A stretch of 64,000 bases of DNA from Jaapia argillacea MUCL 33604. Its lineage: Eukaryota > Basidiomycota > Agaricomycetes > Jaapiales > Jaapiaceae. A program made the position numbers and the translations under genes. Shown one piece after another: positions 34,569-47,349 of the stretch (position 1 is the first letter of the stretch; each line of letters starts with the position of its first letter). The DNA is taken from NCBI GenBank assembly GCA_000697665.1, contig KL197715.1, forward strand, positions 124,001-188,000. The letters are read 5' to 3'. The notes beneath the pieces were generated by a model that was not told the DNA's origin, searched no databases, and was given only the letters and a program-made list of their open reading frames with translations.

Positions 34569-37492
34569 TCAGCCCTCATCCATCTCCTGGTCCGCGTCTT
34601 CATCTTTCACCGTGTCAACCAACTTCTGCAATTTATTTAGGCTCTTCGGAGACACATCGCGAGCGATGGCGAGCAATTGCGCGGACTTCAGCTCATCACC
34701 CATGAGTCGATATACCTTGGCGAGCTGGAAGATCACATTTGACTCGTCCGGAGTCGCATCCCGCAGGAATTCGAGGTCTTTGACGGCCAGCTAGATAACG
34801 TGGGGCACGGCAATCAAAAACCATTGAGCGTTCGGTAACGACAATTCAGTTAAGTCACGGTGACTCACCGCGTATCGTCGCATTGAGATAAGAATCTTTG
34901 CTCTCCGATAGCGCACTAAAGCATTCTCTGGGGAGAGTTTGACTGCATCATCGTACAATGATAATGCCTCATCTCGATCCCCACGTCGTTCGACAGCCTG
35001 TGGATTAACGTAAAAAATAGTTGACTGGTCTGCTGATGTGAGAATATGAGACAAAACTCACCAAACCCACGCACCCCACCAGGACGGCATTGTAAGGGTG
35101 TATGTCGGCTGCTTTGCGATAATGGTATTCCGCCATTCGAATCTTGCTCATCTTCATGTAGCATGTCCCCAGCCCATACCTGCCACCGAAACGAGGTTAA
35201 TTCTTGTTCCTCGTGGCAAAGGCTTCTCACCCCCAAGAAGGAAGTTGATTGACCAAATACGGATTTGAAGCACATACCAGGCATTATAGTGCCGCGGATC
35301 CGCTCGCAGAGCTGATTGAAAGAAGTTGATGGCCTTATCGAGGTCTTCGTCCAATGTCTCGTGCCCGCTGAGGGTGTACGCGTAAGCGCATGAAGGGTCC
35401 AATTGGGCTGCCCGTCGAAAACACGTCAATGCCTGCGCGCGTTCCTTCTGCAGAGAAAAACAATTCCCAACGGCGATCCAAGCTTGAGGCGATCGAGGGT
35501 TGATCGAGAGTAACTCTTGAGCCAAAAAAGATAATCCAACGTTCCGCTGGAGATGCCATTGGAGGGTGGAATAGACTTCCATATCCCACAAACGATACGG
35601 TTCCAACGCTCGCACGGCTTGAAATGCGCGTTCAGCCTGTAATCAGACAACATGAGGATGGCATGCACCAACCGGAGAAGGAGGGGAGATAAGGCGTAGA
35701 TGAAAGACATACAGCTGCATACTCCGTGCTTTCGTAATGGGCCTTGCCCGCCATTGCCATCACCCATGGCGATCGCTGGTGCACATGTGGTAGCTTCTCT
35801 AGCTCCAATAAGCAAGTCTTGGAGTCGTACAAAGCTAATGATCTCGTTGCACTGGCGAACAGCCGAACAAGGTCATAAATGTATTGGTCCGCACATTCGA
35901 GTTCGTATGTTTCTTGAGCGGCCTGTTCGTCGGCTGCAGTCCAACTGCTGGGAGCAGGAGATGCTTCTGATCGTGGAGATAGGGCGACTGAAGGGGGGGA
36001 CGGTGGAACAGCAACATCGTTCTGACCGATGTCGTCATCCATCTCTGACTCTGTTGATCGAGTTCGCAGGTGGGCAGGCTGTCGCCGTCGATCTCGAGCG
36101 TATGCGGTCTAAATGCAGAGTTACACAGATGGTCACAGATAGTAATTGCTTAACAAAACTTTCTGACCTTGGTGGTATGATTCGGCTTGGTTGTGGTACC
36201 ACTCAGGAGGCGGGTACTCCGTCTTGTAGGAGCAGCATTGATTGGGTTGTCACTCTTAACGAGGCTGGGCACTGCTCGAGCAGGCAAAGGCTTCGACTGA
36301 GAATCACGACCCGAAGATGAGAAGAAGTTAGCAAGCATCAAGGCCGGGCGTGCGCGTGCCTTTTTCAAGCGGTCATCCAACGCTGCTGTTGGTTTCGTTG
36401 ACTTCGCCTCCTCGCCTATTCGCTGTCGTGCAGTTGATCTCAACTTCTTGGGCACGGGTCCGGTTTCATCTGCTGACGATAACGGTCGTGAGATTGCGGG
36501 TTGGGAAACAGTGGGGATGACGGGTTGGGATCGACTAGGTCGGATGTGGGAGTCGAGTATTGAGTTATCGGGGAAGTGAAAAAAGGAATCATTCGTCACA
36601 CTAGAATAGGAGAGGTTAGTCGATTGATAGGTTTGGGAAATGAAAACGCAAAGACGAACAGGGAGTCGCGTGGCCGAGCAGGAGGGTCCATACGAAACGG
36701 TTGTGGCTGACGAAACAAATTTCCTCCCCCTCCAGCGTCTGGTGTAAAGAAACCAGCTCCCGTGGCCATTGGTATTATTTTGGGAGGATACTCCTCAGGT
36801 GCTGAACGCTTCACGGGTGGGGGTCGATGGGGAAAGAGGTCTTCGACTGGGGGAACAGTGCCTAATTCGTAGATGTGAGAGCCGATCCATTGGGCAAGTC
36901 ACAGAAAGAACACACCAAGAGTACATAGCCCTTCAAAAGCTTCCCATATCAGAGGATTGGCTGCCAGAGCTTGTTGGAAGCTGGAGCCAGCAAGGTCGTG
37001 CAGATTCCCTTTCATAGCCATGCTCCCCGATTTACAATGCAACACCGCCTCCTCTGGGAATACTTTCGCGGTTCTTGAGTTCATGGAAGCTGTGGAGAAG
37101 CATCAATCATCTCATCGCCATGATAACGAATGATTCTGAGACTTACGCGTCGGTGAATACCCTGGATCCTTCAAACATTCCTCTAACGCGTCGCGAGCCT
37201 GTCCATGTCGACCAAGAGCCGAGCAACACCGTGACTTGACTTCTAGGCAACCACTGCATCGTACATCTGCGGCGACTTGAACGAGACAGAGTGCTGAGTG
37301 GGGTTGTCCAGCAGCGAGAAGGGCGATTGCGTAGAGGTGTCGGGCATCGTGGTTTTCCTGGTCCACAGCGAAGTATCTCTCGCCATAGAATATCGCTGAC
37401 CTATGCAACTCTGCATCTAGACATGACCAGATGAGACTGCTGAATCGCTGGTGCAGAGCAGGGAGGAATGATGGCGAGCTTTCTGGTTGCAT
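34569..37492 (-). CDS. CDC27: Cdc27 / Apc3, TPR subunit of the anaphase-promoting complex
   Basis: This APC/C subunit forms a TPR superhelix that binds Cdc20/Cdh1 IR tails. The start MQPESSPSFLPALHQRFSSL leads into the N-terminal TPRs (SAIFYGERYFAVDQENHDAR), a long low-complexity linker (about 36150-36800) and the C-terminal TPR array with SPQAWIAVGNCFSLQKER, LDPSCAYAYTLSGHE and ALRADPRHYNAWYGLGTCYM. The order of N-terminal TPRs, disordered linker and C-terminal TPRs is diagnostic for Cdc27. The tail is acidic (KDEDADQEMDEG). At least seven introns interrupt it; I joined exons by eye and not every boundary was checked. The promoter side (37493-37917) faces the CCT1 3' end. Confidence 0.9.
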
Positions 37493-37917
37493 GGATTGTT
37501 CTGGCGCATGAATAAATTTGCCGAAATTTGGAGGAAAAGAGGAGATAATATTGGGCAGATATGCGAGTCAGACGAAGCAGTTCAGGATGAGGTGGCGGTC
37601 AGAATAAAAGTCGGGGTGGCCAGAGGGCGAGATCAGCGTCCAAGTCAGTGGTCGGGATTTCTGTAAACAAACCGCGCCCTCTCACGTGACTTTGTCGGGG
37701 CGTGTGCCCTTTGCATTTCACATTTTCACAGTGCACCCCCTCTGAACAGCACAGATATGGAGAAATTGATCCCCGACTTGATGCGCATCGACAGTCACTC
37801 CGACAAGTAGAGGCACAAGCTGCATCTATGCATCATGTCTGCATGGAATTAGGATGAACTACTTTTCAACTCTACTCAGACACGCATGCCCCGAACCACA
37901 CTTAAGGCAGAACCGAT
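37493..37917. other. CDC27 upstream region
   Basis: 425 bp that should contain the CDC27 promoter and the CCT1 3' end. A CACGTG E-box-type palindrome lies at about 37683. No gene is seen. Confidence 0.4.
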
Positions 37918-39967
37918 TTAATGGTCATGGGGATCGGGTTCCTTCGACTCTGGAGACATCCAAAACATGAGAAAGAGCGGAAGATATAGGGGACAGCGAT
38001 GCTCACCGGGAACGCATTGGATCGCATCATCAATCCGTAACAGAGATACTGCCGCCTCAAATGCCGACTTCAGGCTACGAACTTTACTAACCGTTGGTTC
38101 CAAGATACCCGCGGTGACGTTATCTCGAACTTCGCCATTGAGCAAGTCCAATCCGTATCGGAGGAGGGCCTTCTTCGGATCACCTACAGGGGCGTTGAGG
38201 GCGGCATTGTGATAGGATCGGAGCTTTGCAACTAGGTCTGTCGAATCCTTCGCCGCATTAACGGCGAGGGTTTTCGGAATAGACAACAGCGCTCCTGCGA
38301 ACTCTGCAATAGCAAGCTGTTCTCGGGAACCCTGGATCAAAGAAGGAAGTGAGAACATATCAGCCGAACTGCGGGACATCTATACTCACCAGCGTCGTGG
38401 CAAAATTCTCCAAGTAGATACTCAGAGCACTCTCAACTGCACCCCCTCCAGGAACGACGGAACCACTTTCCAAGGTTCGCTTAATCACAGACAGCGTGTC
38501 ATGTAAAGCCCTCTCCATCTCGTCGAGCATGTAATCATTGGCGCCACGGAGAACAATAGACGCCGAGCTGACGACTTTCGTTCCCTTGATCAGGATGAGC
38601 TCATCATCCGAGATCCTCTCCTGAACTACCTCATCTGCAGTGCCCAGATAGCTCGCCTCGAACGTCTCTTCTCCCTCAAGATTCGCAAGACTTGACACGA
38701 GTGTCCCTCCCGTAGCTTTGGCGATACGGCGAAGATCCTCCTTCTTACAACGACGAACTGCCATCGCGCCTGCTTCCACGAACTCTTTGAGGCAAAGGTC
38801 GTCAATGCCCTTGGTTGTGAGTACAACATTGGCTCCAGCGGCAAGAATTTTGCGAATGCGCTCCAACGTGATATCGGACTCGCTGTGAATAGGATGAGGT
38901 GACGGGACACGATGAAGGAAAGAAGCAACGTACCGCTTACGGATCTCCTCAAGCTGGTTAGGATCCTCGACCAAAATCTGTACTCCCAATTGCATTCTTG
39001 CTTTCTGAAGGTTGATGTCCAGACATGCAATTTTAGCGTTAGTTATCCGCTTTTTCATGGCTTTAAAAAAAACAATTAGCTGGTGTCAAAGGATTCGCCC
39101 ATGACGTGTACCTTGGCTTGCAACCGTGCAGTTGAGGGCATAACCTTTGACGAAAAGGGACTCTCTAGCACTCCGTCCATGTGCCTTCAGAACGTTGACG
39201 GCCTTGACCGGATACTTGATATCCCCACGACTGTTAATCGTTTTGACCGCCAACATAGCATCAACAGCCATAGGTGCAAAGCGATCATCATCCCTAAAGA
39301 CCAAGGCGGTAAGCGACAAGGGGAGAAGAAAAGAGGTCCACACAAATTACTCACCCTCCGATGATCTTGCTGGACATACTCGTCTTGGCGGCATTGATTA
39401 AGGCTTCCCTCCCCAAAGTCTCCACCTTTACGCTCAGCTGATCCTGCATAAATTTACACGCCTCTCGACATGCAAGCCTATATCCAGTGATGATAGTTGT
39501 AGGATGAATCTTAGCCTTGACCAATTCGTTCGCGCGTCGAAGGAGCTCAGCGGCGATGATGACCACGGAGGTTGTGCCATCGCCAACCTCGCGGTCTTGT
39601 TTTTGTGCGAGATCGACAAAGATCCGACCTGCAGGATGATCTACGGAAAGCAAAGAGAGAATGGTTGCACCGTCGTTTGAGATCGTTACTTCCTATGAAG
39701 ATCAATTAGTCTGGGTCCTGGTTGACCATCCACTGGTAGTACGAACCCCAATGTTATCTACGAGCATCTTATCGAGTCCCAGTGGCCCCAGTGAACTTTT
39801 CACGACATTTGCGATGGTTTGTGCCGCAAGTACTGTTGTTGGTGAAGGGTTTGCGAGATGATGGGTACGGATAGGATATGCTGCGTACCATTCTGATCTC
39901 GGATATCCTGCCCTGATATCCTGTCACCTCCTAAGAATGCTCCGGCTCTGGGATCGCGTTGGAACAT
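37918..39967 (-). CDS. CCT1: CCT alpha, chaperonin T-complex subunit 1
   Basis: A subunit of the cytosolic TRiC/CCT chaperonin that folds actin and tubulin. It starts [20 protein letters not shown] and carries the chaperonin signatures [49 protein letters not shown] and, near the end, [16 protein letters not shown]. The C-terminus ...[13 protein letters not shown] matches the CCT1 NPESK ending and requires removal of a short intron whose donor follows the CVPG codons. The exon carrying the ATP-site motifs is 39351-39690 approximately. It is transcribed in the same direction as CDC27. Confidence 0.93.
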
Positions 39968-40465
39968 GATCCTTGGAGGGCGAGAATGAATTTAAGGGAT
40001 GAAAGCGAGACGAAAGTGAAATCGCAATGTCAAGAAGACGCGACCGTGACTGCAGCGGGAGTTGAAATTGCATCACTTGGATGTCTTCGACGACCATCTT
40101 CTGCTGGGCTCCTTGACCTTCACGTTTTTCTGCTTGGAATATCGGGGACTAGGACGCAGATGGATCCATATTGAAGGGTTGCCGAGGGGGTGAACGGAGT
40201 TGGATACTACCCGCAAGATTTGACGTAGCCAGGCTGCCTACATGTCCACCCAGGTCTCACACTTCTGCGAACAAACGCTCGAACCAATAGCTGGCGTTTC
40301 CCACTGACATGGCCAATATTAAAGATGACAAAGATAGAAGAATACAAGAAGGTAGGAGGTATGTCTATTAAGGTCCATCTACAAGTCCTTGGGAGAGTAA
40401 CATTGTCCACAGCATAGCACTGGCTGAGACTAAATCTTCCCGAATACATGAATTGTCTCGCCCGT
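39968..40465. other. CCT1 upstream region
   Basis: About 500 bp between the CCT1 start and the 3' end of the orphan gene beyond it, both on the minus strand. It contains the CCT1 promoter. No gene or clear motif is seen. Confidence 0.4.
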
Positions 40466-41818
40466 TTACTCTTCGAGGTGTGATTGATACCACTCGCTGC
40501 GGATGGTGAAGGGTGTGGACGGGATGTTCACTCGCAAATAGTCTCGAGTGGCTTGGCAGGGTATCTGAATGTCTTCTCCGTCAGTCGAAACTAGATACTC
40601 ATTCTGGTTCCTTTCCCCAACACGATACAGGGACTGAAGCTTCCCCGGGATTGGACAATCGCAGAGTGAGCTCGTGTGTGAGAGGAAATATGCGTCTGTA
40701 GGTGATGGGGATCTCGGCGATGGTGTACCACCGCACTGATCTCCTAGGGTTCCTGTCGCCTCATCCTTTTCTGCGTCAAAAACCTCCGCCTGGGACGGGA
40801 ACACGGTGCAGCCTGGTTTCGGGGTGGTAAGTCGAGGGCAATGCACTCGAACAGATCGAAACTGAATGCTTTCCGAAGAGGTTTCCTCGTCAAGTGGTAC
40901 AGGGCTCGGTATTTCTTCGGCCGCCGCGAAGAGGGCGTTCTCGAAACTGAAGATGTTTCCTGGACCACTGAAACTCGAGGGTACGATGGAGGCAGAGACA
41001 CTGCGAGCTCTTGTGACACCGGAGGATCGTTGCAATTGGCTGCGGTGGAGACATCCAGTGGCAATTGCCGTTGCTGCTATTCTCTTTCCCTGGTAATTCT
41101 CAGCAATGAGCCTCGCTATTTGCATCCACTACTTACCTCGATACTTTTATCCAGCAATGGCGCCTCCGTGAGATCGGTCGCTATTGGGCGGCAGTACGTG
41201 ACCTCAATACGCTTCTTCAAATGGATGTGACCGAGCTGCATGATGCTGTCGCTGAAGACTCTTCTCGACTTCGCAATCTGCGGGTTTCACTTTCAGACGG
41301 GTCTATGCTGGGAAGGTTTGTCGCAAAATAACCACCACTCACGGGCTCGCCTGCCATCAGCTTTCGTGCCAAGTCTGAATTGTTATATTTGTCTCGGGAT
41401 CTTCGGTCGTTGCCCTGCGATGAAGATCGGTGAGTAGGCGATCGTTGATGCAGGGGATATTCTCACCTGCGACTTCATCACCTTCGCATACCCCGTCTTC
41501 TCTTTCTTCTCGAATATTGCAGAGAAGGAAACCATGATAGACTTGGGCTGATGTTGGAACCCTCTTGCCCAAACCATTTGATGTTATAGACAAATCGCTG
41601 TGGCTGTTTAAGCGTCGATCCGCCATACACCCGCTCGCGGATAGGATCGACAGTCGGACTGATTCACCTCTGCTGACTGACCGTGTCCCAATCACAATTG
41701 ACCCACTTGAGTACTCTTGAGTCGGCCCCCAATGGTCCATGCTTTCAACATAGGCGTACTTAGCGATAGTTTCAGGCACTTGAGCCCGAGTGGCGGCAAT
41801 TCCCAAATTGGACTGCAT
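40466..41818 (-). CDS. Orphan multi-exon gene, product not recognised
   Basis: A chain of minus-strand exons joins in phase: one ending EKKEKTGYAKVMKSQ, then NDRRSRDKYNNSDLARKLMA (about 41365-41438), then KSRRVFSDSIMQLGHIHLKK to LLDKSIE (donor GTAAGT near 41140), then a 3' exon of about 210 codons ending TIRSEWYQSHLEE. The 5' end, starting MQSNLGIAATRAQVPETIAK at 41818, is open but its link to the rest is not resolved. No domain is recognised; the C-terminal half is Ser/Pro-rich with short hydrophobic strands. A + strand frame over 41130-41300 also looks coding-like but has no consistent neighbours. The gene is divergent from the MIT-like gene. Confidence 0.5.
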
Positions 41819-41927
41819 CGCTCATGCGGGGTAACTGCGGTTAGAGGCGCGGACCACGAGCTGCACAGGGCCACAGGGTACACGAACCTTGGAATAATAC
41901 CAACACCTTGCATTCCATTCTGCGTCT

Positions 41928-43585
41928 ATGGCCACAATTTCTTCTCCTTTAACGACGGTATTTGCGCCAGACTCTGCAGCGTTTGCGTTCTCCATTCTGA
42001 AGTTGCCCAATAGGCGCATCAGCATGCAGCCAACGCCGACGATTTTACTATGCGAGGCCTGCTCATTCCAGCAGCTGAAGCTCATTACGAAGCTGCTCAA
42101 GCCTTTCTAACCTGCATAGAGCAGTCTAACGATGAAAACGTTCGGGGTTTTGTCGTTTAGTAGCCTCCTTGATCATGCACTCAATGATGTACTTTAGGCC
42201 AAGAGGACCCTCAGGATGTTATACAATGACCATTGCAAAGCTGGCAAGGAGACTCAGAGGAAGATCGCTAAACTACGGGAGGAGGGTAAAGACCCTGCGT
42301 TGCCCCAGAAGTCAAGTCCTCCACGAAACCCCGTTCTGTCCATTCCTCGATCAACGGCCTCGCCACCGCCCAACGCTCAAGGGCGGTTGTCGGATTCCCA
42401 AAATACTGGGGATGAATCTTTCATGTTATTGGGACAGAGGGTACGTGTTGTTGGCACATATCCTCGTCTGTCCAGGCTCAAATGGTGTTTAGTCTGACCC
42501 TGGCGACGCATTCAATCAATTTTGGAAGATCATGGAGGGGATGCTTGATAACCTTTCACAGCCTGTTGCATTTGCGACGGCGCCTTTGGGACCTGCTGCT
42601 TCCACTACTTTGCAGCGGAAGACAATTGGGAGGAATGAGAGTTTCAGCAGTGATACAGATCTGGAGGATGGAATAGGCACTCGACTGTCTCGTCGGTTTG
42701 GCTTGGGCAAGAGTGTTAGAGGTGTGGGTCGCGATGGATCTCCAGCAGCCGCAAATCCAGGCATCACGAAGTTTCCACCGAGAGCTCATGTGGAAACACC
42801 CGTTGTTGATTTGCGAGATGACCTAGAGGAGGTACACGCCGACGATTGTAAGCAGCCCCCGTTTCCCTTATACCTACGCTAGATTGATCGGTGTCGACTA
42901 GGGGACCTTACAGAGTCGTTCTGCCTGATACCATCCTCGAGCTCCGAACCTCCTATATCCGTTCTCAAGAAAGAGAATGCATCTCTTAAAGCTGAGATCG
43001 AAGGAATGCAGCAGCGTCTAGCTGCTACTGAGAAAATGCTCAAGATTCGTTGCGAACAGGATCAGCACTTGCGAGATAGCATCCTGCTTGCCCGCAAGGA
43101 GGTGCGTTAAACTTCACTTTGCCACGAACACGGTTTGACACCAGGTCACTGAAGGCGCAGAGGGCTATGGGAGCATCTACGATAATGCAACGTACGGGTC
43201 AAATCGCAACTGATCTATCCGCTCTGAACATCAACATTCCTCCCGTCCCCCCGCCGGTAGCCGCTTTGAACGCGGGGAGAGATCGCGAAGCTCAGCTTGT
43301 TCGTCGAGTCAGGGAACTCGAAGAGGACGTCCGTGTTCTGCGGGTCGATAACGAGAAGCAGGTTCGCGATTTACACCGCCTCATCTTGTTTCAGTGTGTT
43401 GTTAAAATTTCCCACAGAAAGCTATGATCGTCCGATTTAGGGAGCGGTGGGAGAAGCTTAAGGAGTCGGCGAAGAAGAAGAAGAGTGCGAAGGCTGCTGC
43501 TGAAGCTGCGGCCTCTCCTGTACGAGAACGTATAGAGGAGGAGCCTGAAGCGGAGGCGGAGCTCGATGAACATCAGTCACCCTAG
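41928..43585 (+). CDS. MIT-like, coiled-coil protein (possibly Atg38/NRBF2-like)
   Basis: The N-terminus after MATISSPLTT is a helical hairpin resembling an MIT domain: AHQHAANADDFTMRGLLIPA, EAHYEAAQAFLTCIEQSNDE, then RMLYNDHCKAGKETQRKIAK. A Ser/Pro linker follows, then coiled coil (VLKKENASLKAEIEGMQQRL, LVRRVRELEEDVRVLRVDNE) and a basic C-terminal helix (FRERWEKLKESAKKKK). Exons 41928-41957, 42014-42139, 42198-42440, 42493-42847 and 42902-43101 join in phase; two more run to 43585. MIT plus coiled coil is the layout of Atg38/NRBF2, a PI3-kinase complex I linker in autophagy, but the resemblance is architectural only. Confidence 0.7.
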
Positions 43586-43917
43586 GATCGTCCTATTTCC
43601 TCCTTTCATCCTCCTTGTGTATCAATAGTCTCTGTCCGGTTTTGTACTCCTCGAAAGTCTCTCATCTATTGGACATGTTCTGGTGCTCTTGACAACCCCC
43701 TGCAAATCGCATCAGCCGGATTGTAAGGCATTTTCAAGCGGTCGAAAATTCCTTAGGAAAGTGGATCTTAGCGACCTCCGCAACCGTTAACTTGTTACTT
43801 CGGCGGTCGTCGCGAGCTTGAATTGGGGCTTACGGTGGAAACAGATGAGATCCATCTTCGAGATCCCGAAAATAACATGTCGAAGATTGGTGGGGGCAAA
43901 AATATTGTCTTCATTGC

Positions 43918-44589
43918 TCATGCAAATAGGTCGAACTCAAGAATGCGCAAAGATATTGCAGCGACATCGAAGTCCTTCTTAACCTTCAAGAACTCTTCCT
44001 CTCCAACCGCCCCGCTATCAACTGCTTTCACGGGGACATTCCAGGTGAGCACGAGATCAACACCCTTGTCCTTCACCCTGTAAAGAGCGAGCAAAATCCG
44101 AACTTCGTCCGGAATAGTGTGATTGAATTTCGGTATGAATTGGGTGCCAGAGAGGACGATAGGCGACGGCGTGTCGTCACCGCGGTCATTTGGTATGATG
44201 ATGATCCCGTGCACCTCGTTGGATGAGGCCGCATTATCGGTAGCTAGTGAGTCGAAATGAAATCTGAACCCAGATCACATATTCGTCAACGGACTGGCTC
44301 AGACTGGATCTTGATTTTCAACCACTAACCTTGCGGCGCTCAGAGGGTCGGCCTCGTCAACCCCTTGGAGGATCTCGACTATGATGCTGACGCTGGAAGA
44401 GCGATATAGAAATACTTCCTGCGAGTCAGGAACTTCGCGGATATCTCTAACATGGCAAGAATATCACATCAGCAACCATCGTGGTCTCCTCAGACGGAGA
44501 GGATAGCCATGAAGAACCTACGACGCATCGAGGAGATCAGTTGGAAAATCGGCGATGATAGCGCCTCCAAAGAGGGGTTTGGGTGGCAT
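43918..44589 (-). CDS. MOG1: Mog1, Ran-binding nuclear import factor
   Basis: Mog1 binds Ran/Gsp1 and promotes nucleotide release during nuclear import. The start MPPKPLFGGAIIADFPTDLL matches the family's LFGGAI start, followed by DIREVPDSQEVFLYRSS, the defining REVPDxQEV motif, and IIVEILQGVD. The C-terminal exon ends ISLRILEFDLFA, like the yeast VDTSLFA end. Three or four exons are needed; the 3' exon 43918-44214 is certain. The length is near 200 residues, as expected. It shares the window, though not a promoter, with two exportins. Confidence 0.88.
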
Positions 44590-47349
44590 TTCTGTGCGTG
44601 TTGATTGTGTTTCGATAAACTGTAGGGGATCAAGGAAATGTAGTGTCGGAAACCATGTTATTCATTCTAACTGCAATGATTAATGATTGATGGTACTTGG
44701 TGTGACTCTACGGTCAGAGTCACAATGTGACGGCGTTCTGAAGCCAACTCACTCCACCGCAACCCAAGCAATCAGTGGCGACCACCAACGTCCACCGTAT
44801 CAACTTGTCTGTCGCTTTCCGCCACAAGAACGAGGCAGCTCCTACTTAGCTGGTTTTTTTTGCTGAGCTATACTATGTGTAGCAGGAACTCTAAATGCAG
44901 CGTCCCAGTCGAGATCGCCCTGATAGAGAGTGAAGCTGGTGAGCGTCCTCGTTTCATGGGTTTTGTGCGTGTTTTATCGGATGGAGAACTTTCCAGAAAG
45001 TGTTTGGGCAGGTCGCCACCCGAAACGTCTTGGTCCTGCGACTCTCAGTGGTTGATTCCATTGGAGCTTGCTTATTTTCCCGCGTGTTACTCGCTGCCCT
45101 GAACAGGGTCTCCTCCGACGCCCTCTATTTACAGAAACCGGGAGTTTGCAGGCTTGGCGTTGGAAGTGAATAACATTGGCTGGATCTCCACCCACAGTGT
45201 AATCTGGGAATAGCGAGGTCATTGGTGGGTCTTTGTCTCGGTTGAACAGTTGCGCCAGTTTCAAGCTTCCACTTCTCTGCATTGTAGAAGCAACAGGAAT
45301 TTGGAGAGGCTCCTTCGAGTGAAACATTGGCGGCTGGCCTCCAATAGGAGCTCACACCTCCTGCGGGCCATACTTCCCTCTCGACAAGAGGACCAGTGGG
45401 TTATCTCGCCTCAGGAGTGTAAGATAGTCCAATTGACCGCCTCTTGGCATTGAGCGAAACCACACATGCCGTAGGTCTGTTCGTCTAGCAAAAAGCGATC
45501 CACATGGATTCAACATCAGCCTATCCTTTGCCTTCACACCGGAATATACAAATCATCAATGATAGGCACAATGTATGCCATTACGCGGGAAATGGCGACA
45601 CCCACGGATAGGGTACTGCGGCTCTCATCATAACCGCAGCCTCGATGCACGGCAGCTCTGCTCAATCCCGACGATGACATCGGTTGACAGTGCCTTCCGC
45701 TTCTCTTCTCAGAGTGCCACCCACCCATTGACTCGAAACCGGGCTGTGAATGTCCACACATATCGCCTGGCCCGCTCTCTTGCTGCGCGGCTCCGTCTGC
45801 GCCGTCTGCGGTCCCTCTTTGCAGTTCGCTGATGTCTCAACGTGACCGGACCCTTGAAGAACATTTCATCTGTGAGATAACACCAGGCCAGATTTGTTTA
45901 TTTTTGAGAGTTCGTCTTTGATGGTGGTTTCATTCACAAGCTTTGTCTCCAGAAATATCCTCCCAATTTCATCTACCGCCCACAGCGGATCCGTGAGGTT
46001 TCAATTTTCGAGTTCGAGGGAATGTACCACGGCCCGTCGGGATACTGCTGTGGTGTCGCATGGTTGGCACGCGATATGTTCAAAAAGCAAATCATCGTTC
46101 GTTCAGTCTTCTCAGTTCGAACGGCAGAAACGGTGATCCGGCTCTCGTCCTTCACTTTCCAATGTCTATCTTTGACCGTGGATCCATATACAGGCACCGT
46201 GGTAGAGGTTGCTTGAAGTTTATCTGAAGAAGACCTCGGTACCTGAAGCACTCGCGCATATCCGAGAAGAAATTTCGCTTCCGAGTACGCTGGAGACTCC
46301 GGTGTTGTTATTTCTGCGTTCACTGGGAATATACGGGGTGGTGTCTCTGCAGAGACTGTCAGAGCCCTCCTCTTCGAGATTCAGGCTTAGCACCAACTCT
46401 ACGACGCCGTCATCGTCAGGATACGGTGATTTCATGATCTTTGATGGGGTTGCGCAATGTCTGTCTACGTTGTTTCACAGTACTGTCCATTTGAAGTGAC
46501 CCCAAATATGGCTTGCTCCTCCATTGGAGGGATCGATCTATTTGTGACTTTCTCCTTCAATTTCTTCTCGCGGTGGGTGCAGAGCCCTCATCGATCTGTA
46601 ATACTGAGAGTGTTGCGCCTTTTCAGTCCTTGAGAAATTGGGAAACGTGCGAGAATAGGCTTCTTGCTATCACACCTCGTGCGAAGTACCCTCCACTTTG
46701 AGTGCCTTCGGTGGGACGGTCGAAGAAGTGTTACGTACGTTGATATCAGTTTTGACGGATTCTGGGCTGTGTCGTAACATGATCTTCTGTGCGTTCATTT
46801 CCAATCAACCTTGGCCGCGCCCACTGATGCTATCGTTTCTTACCTCCCGGATATAGCTCGGCTATAACGCTCCTATTCACCTCCCGGGCGGTGCGTTGGA
46901 GGAGAATTGGAGAAAAGACACGCTGAATCATTGGAACATTATTCTTCCGGATGCTCTGATGCGCGCATCGATTGTTCTCGATCTCAAACAACGTGAGCAC
47001 CCATGCCCGTCCTTTGACCCATCACTTGCATAGATTATTCTCAATGTCGGGAAGTCAAGTTGACAATCCCTGTGGAGCGGAAGTATGACCGGGAGCCTCG
47101 TCCTCGGCATTTGTTACCACGTCTCTTTTTGGTTTGCGTTCTTCGAGACCTCTCCCCCTGGGTACGTCGGATGTTTCCCATAGATTATCTTTGTCCCATA
47201 TCTACTCCCCCTTGTGGGGAAGCACCAACGTATTTAAGCCGACCTCTATGAGCTTTTGATTCTCCGGCTCCCCTCGTTGTACAAGTTGCTGAGGCTTCAC
47301 ACTAGATCTCCTTGCTTCTAGCGTCTCGCTCACTACTTTTTTTGCTCCA
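44590..47349. other. 2.8 kb with unresolved gene-like segments
   Basis: Coding-like pieces occur on both strands, but I could not assemble a gene. On the + strand 46864-47250 reads as two exons in phase across a short intron (NAPIHLPGGALEENWRKDTL, then VKLTIPVERKYDREPRPRHL). Further + frames at 44860-45100, 45905-46216 and 46209-46499 may belong to it. A minus frame 45973-46323 (ESPAYSEAKFLLGYARVLQ...) competes with them. I recognise no domain. It may be one rapidly evolving + strand gene, a decayed gene, or two genes. Confidence 0.4.

Noticed and set aside
41100-41310. + strand helical-looking frame (FIQQWRLREIGRYWAAVRDL)
   Set aside because: The minus strand there gives exons that join in phase with canonical splice sites; the + frame has no consistent partners.
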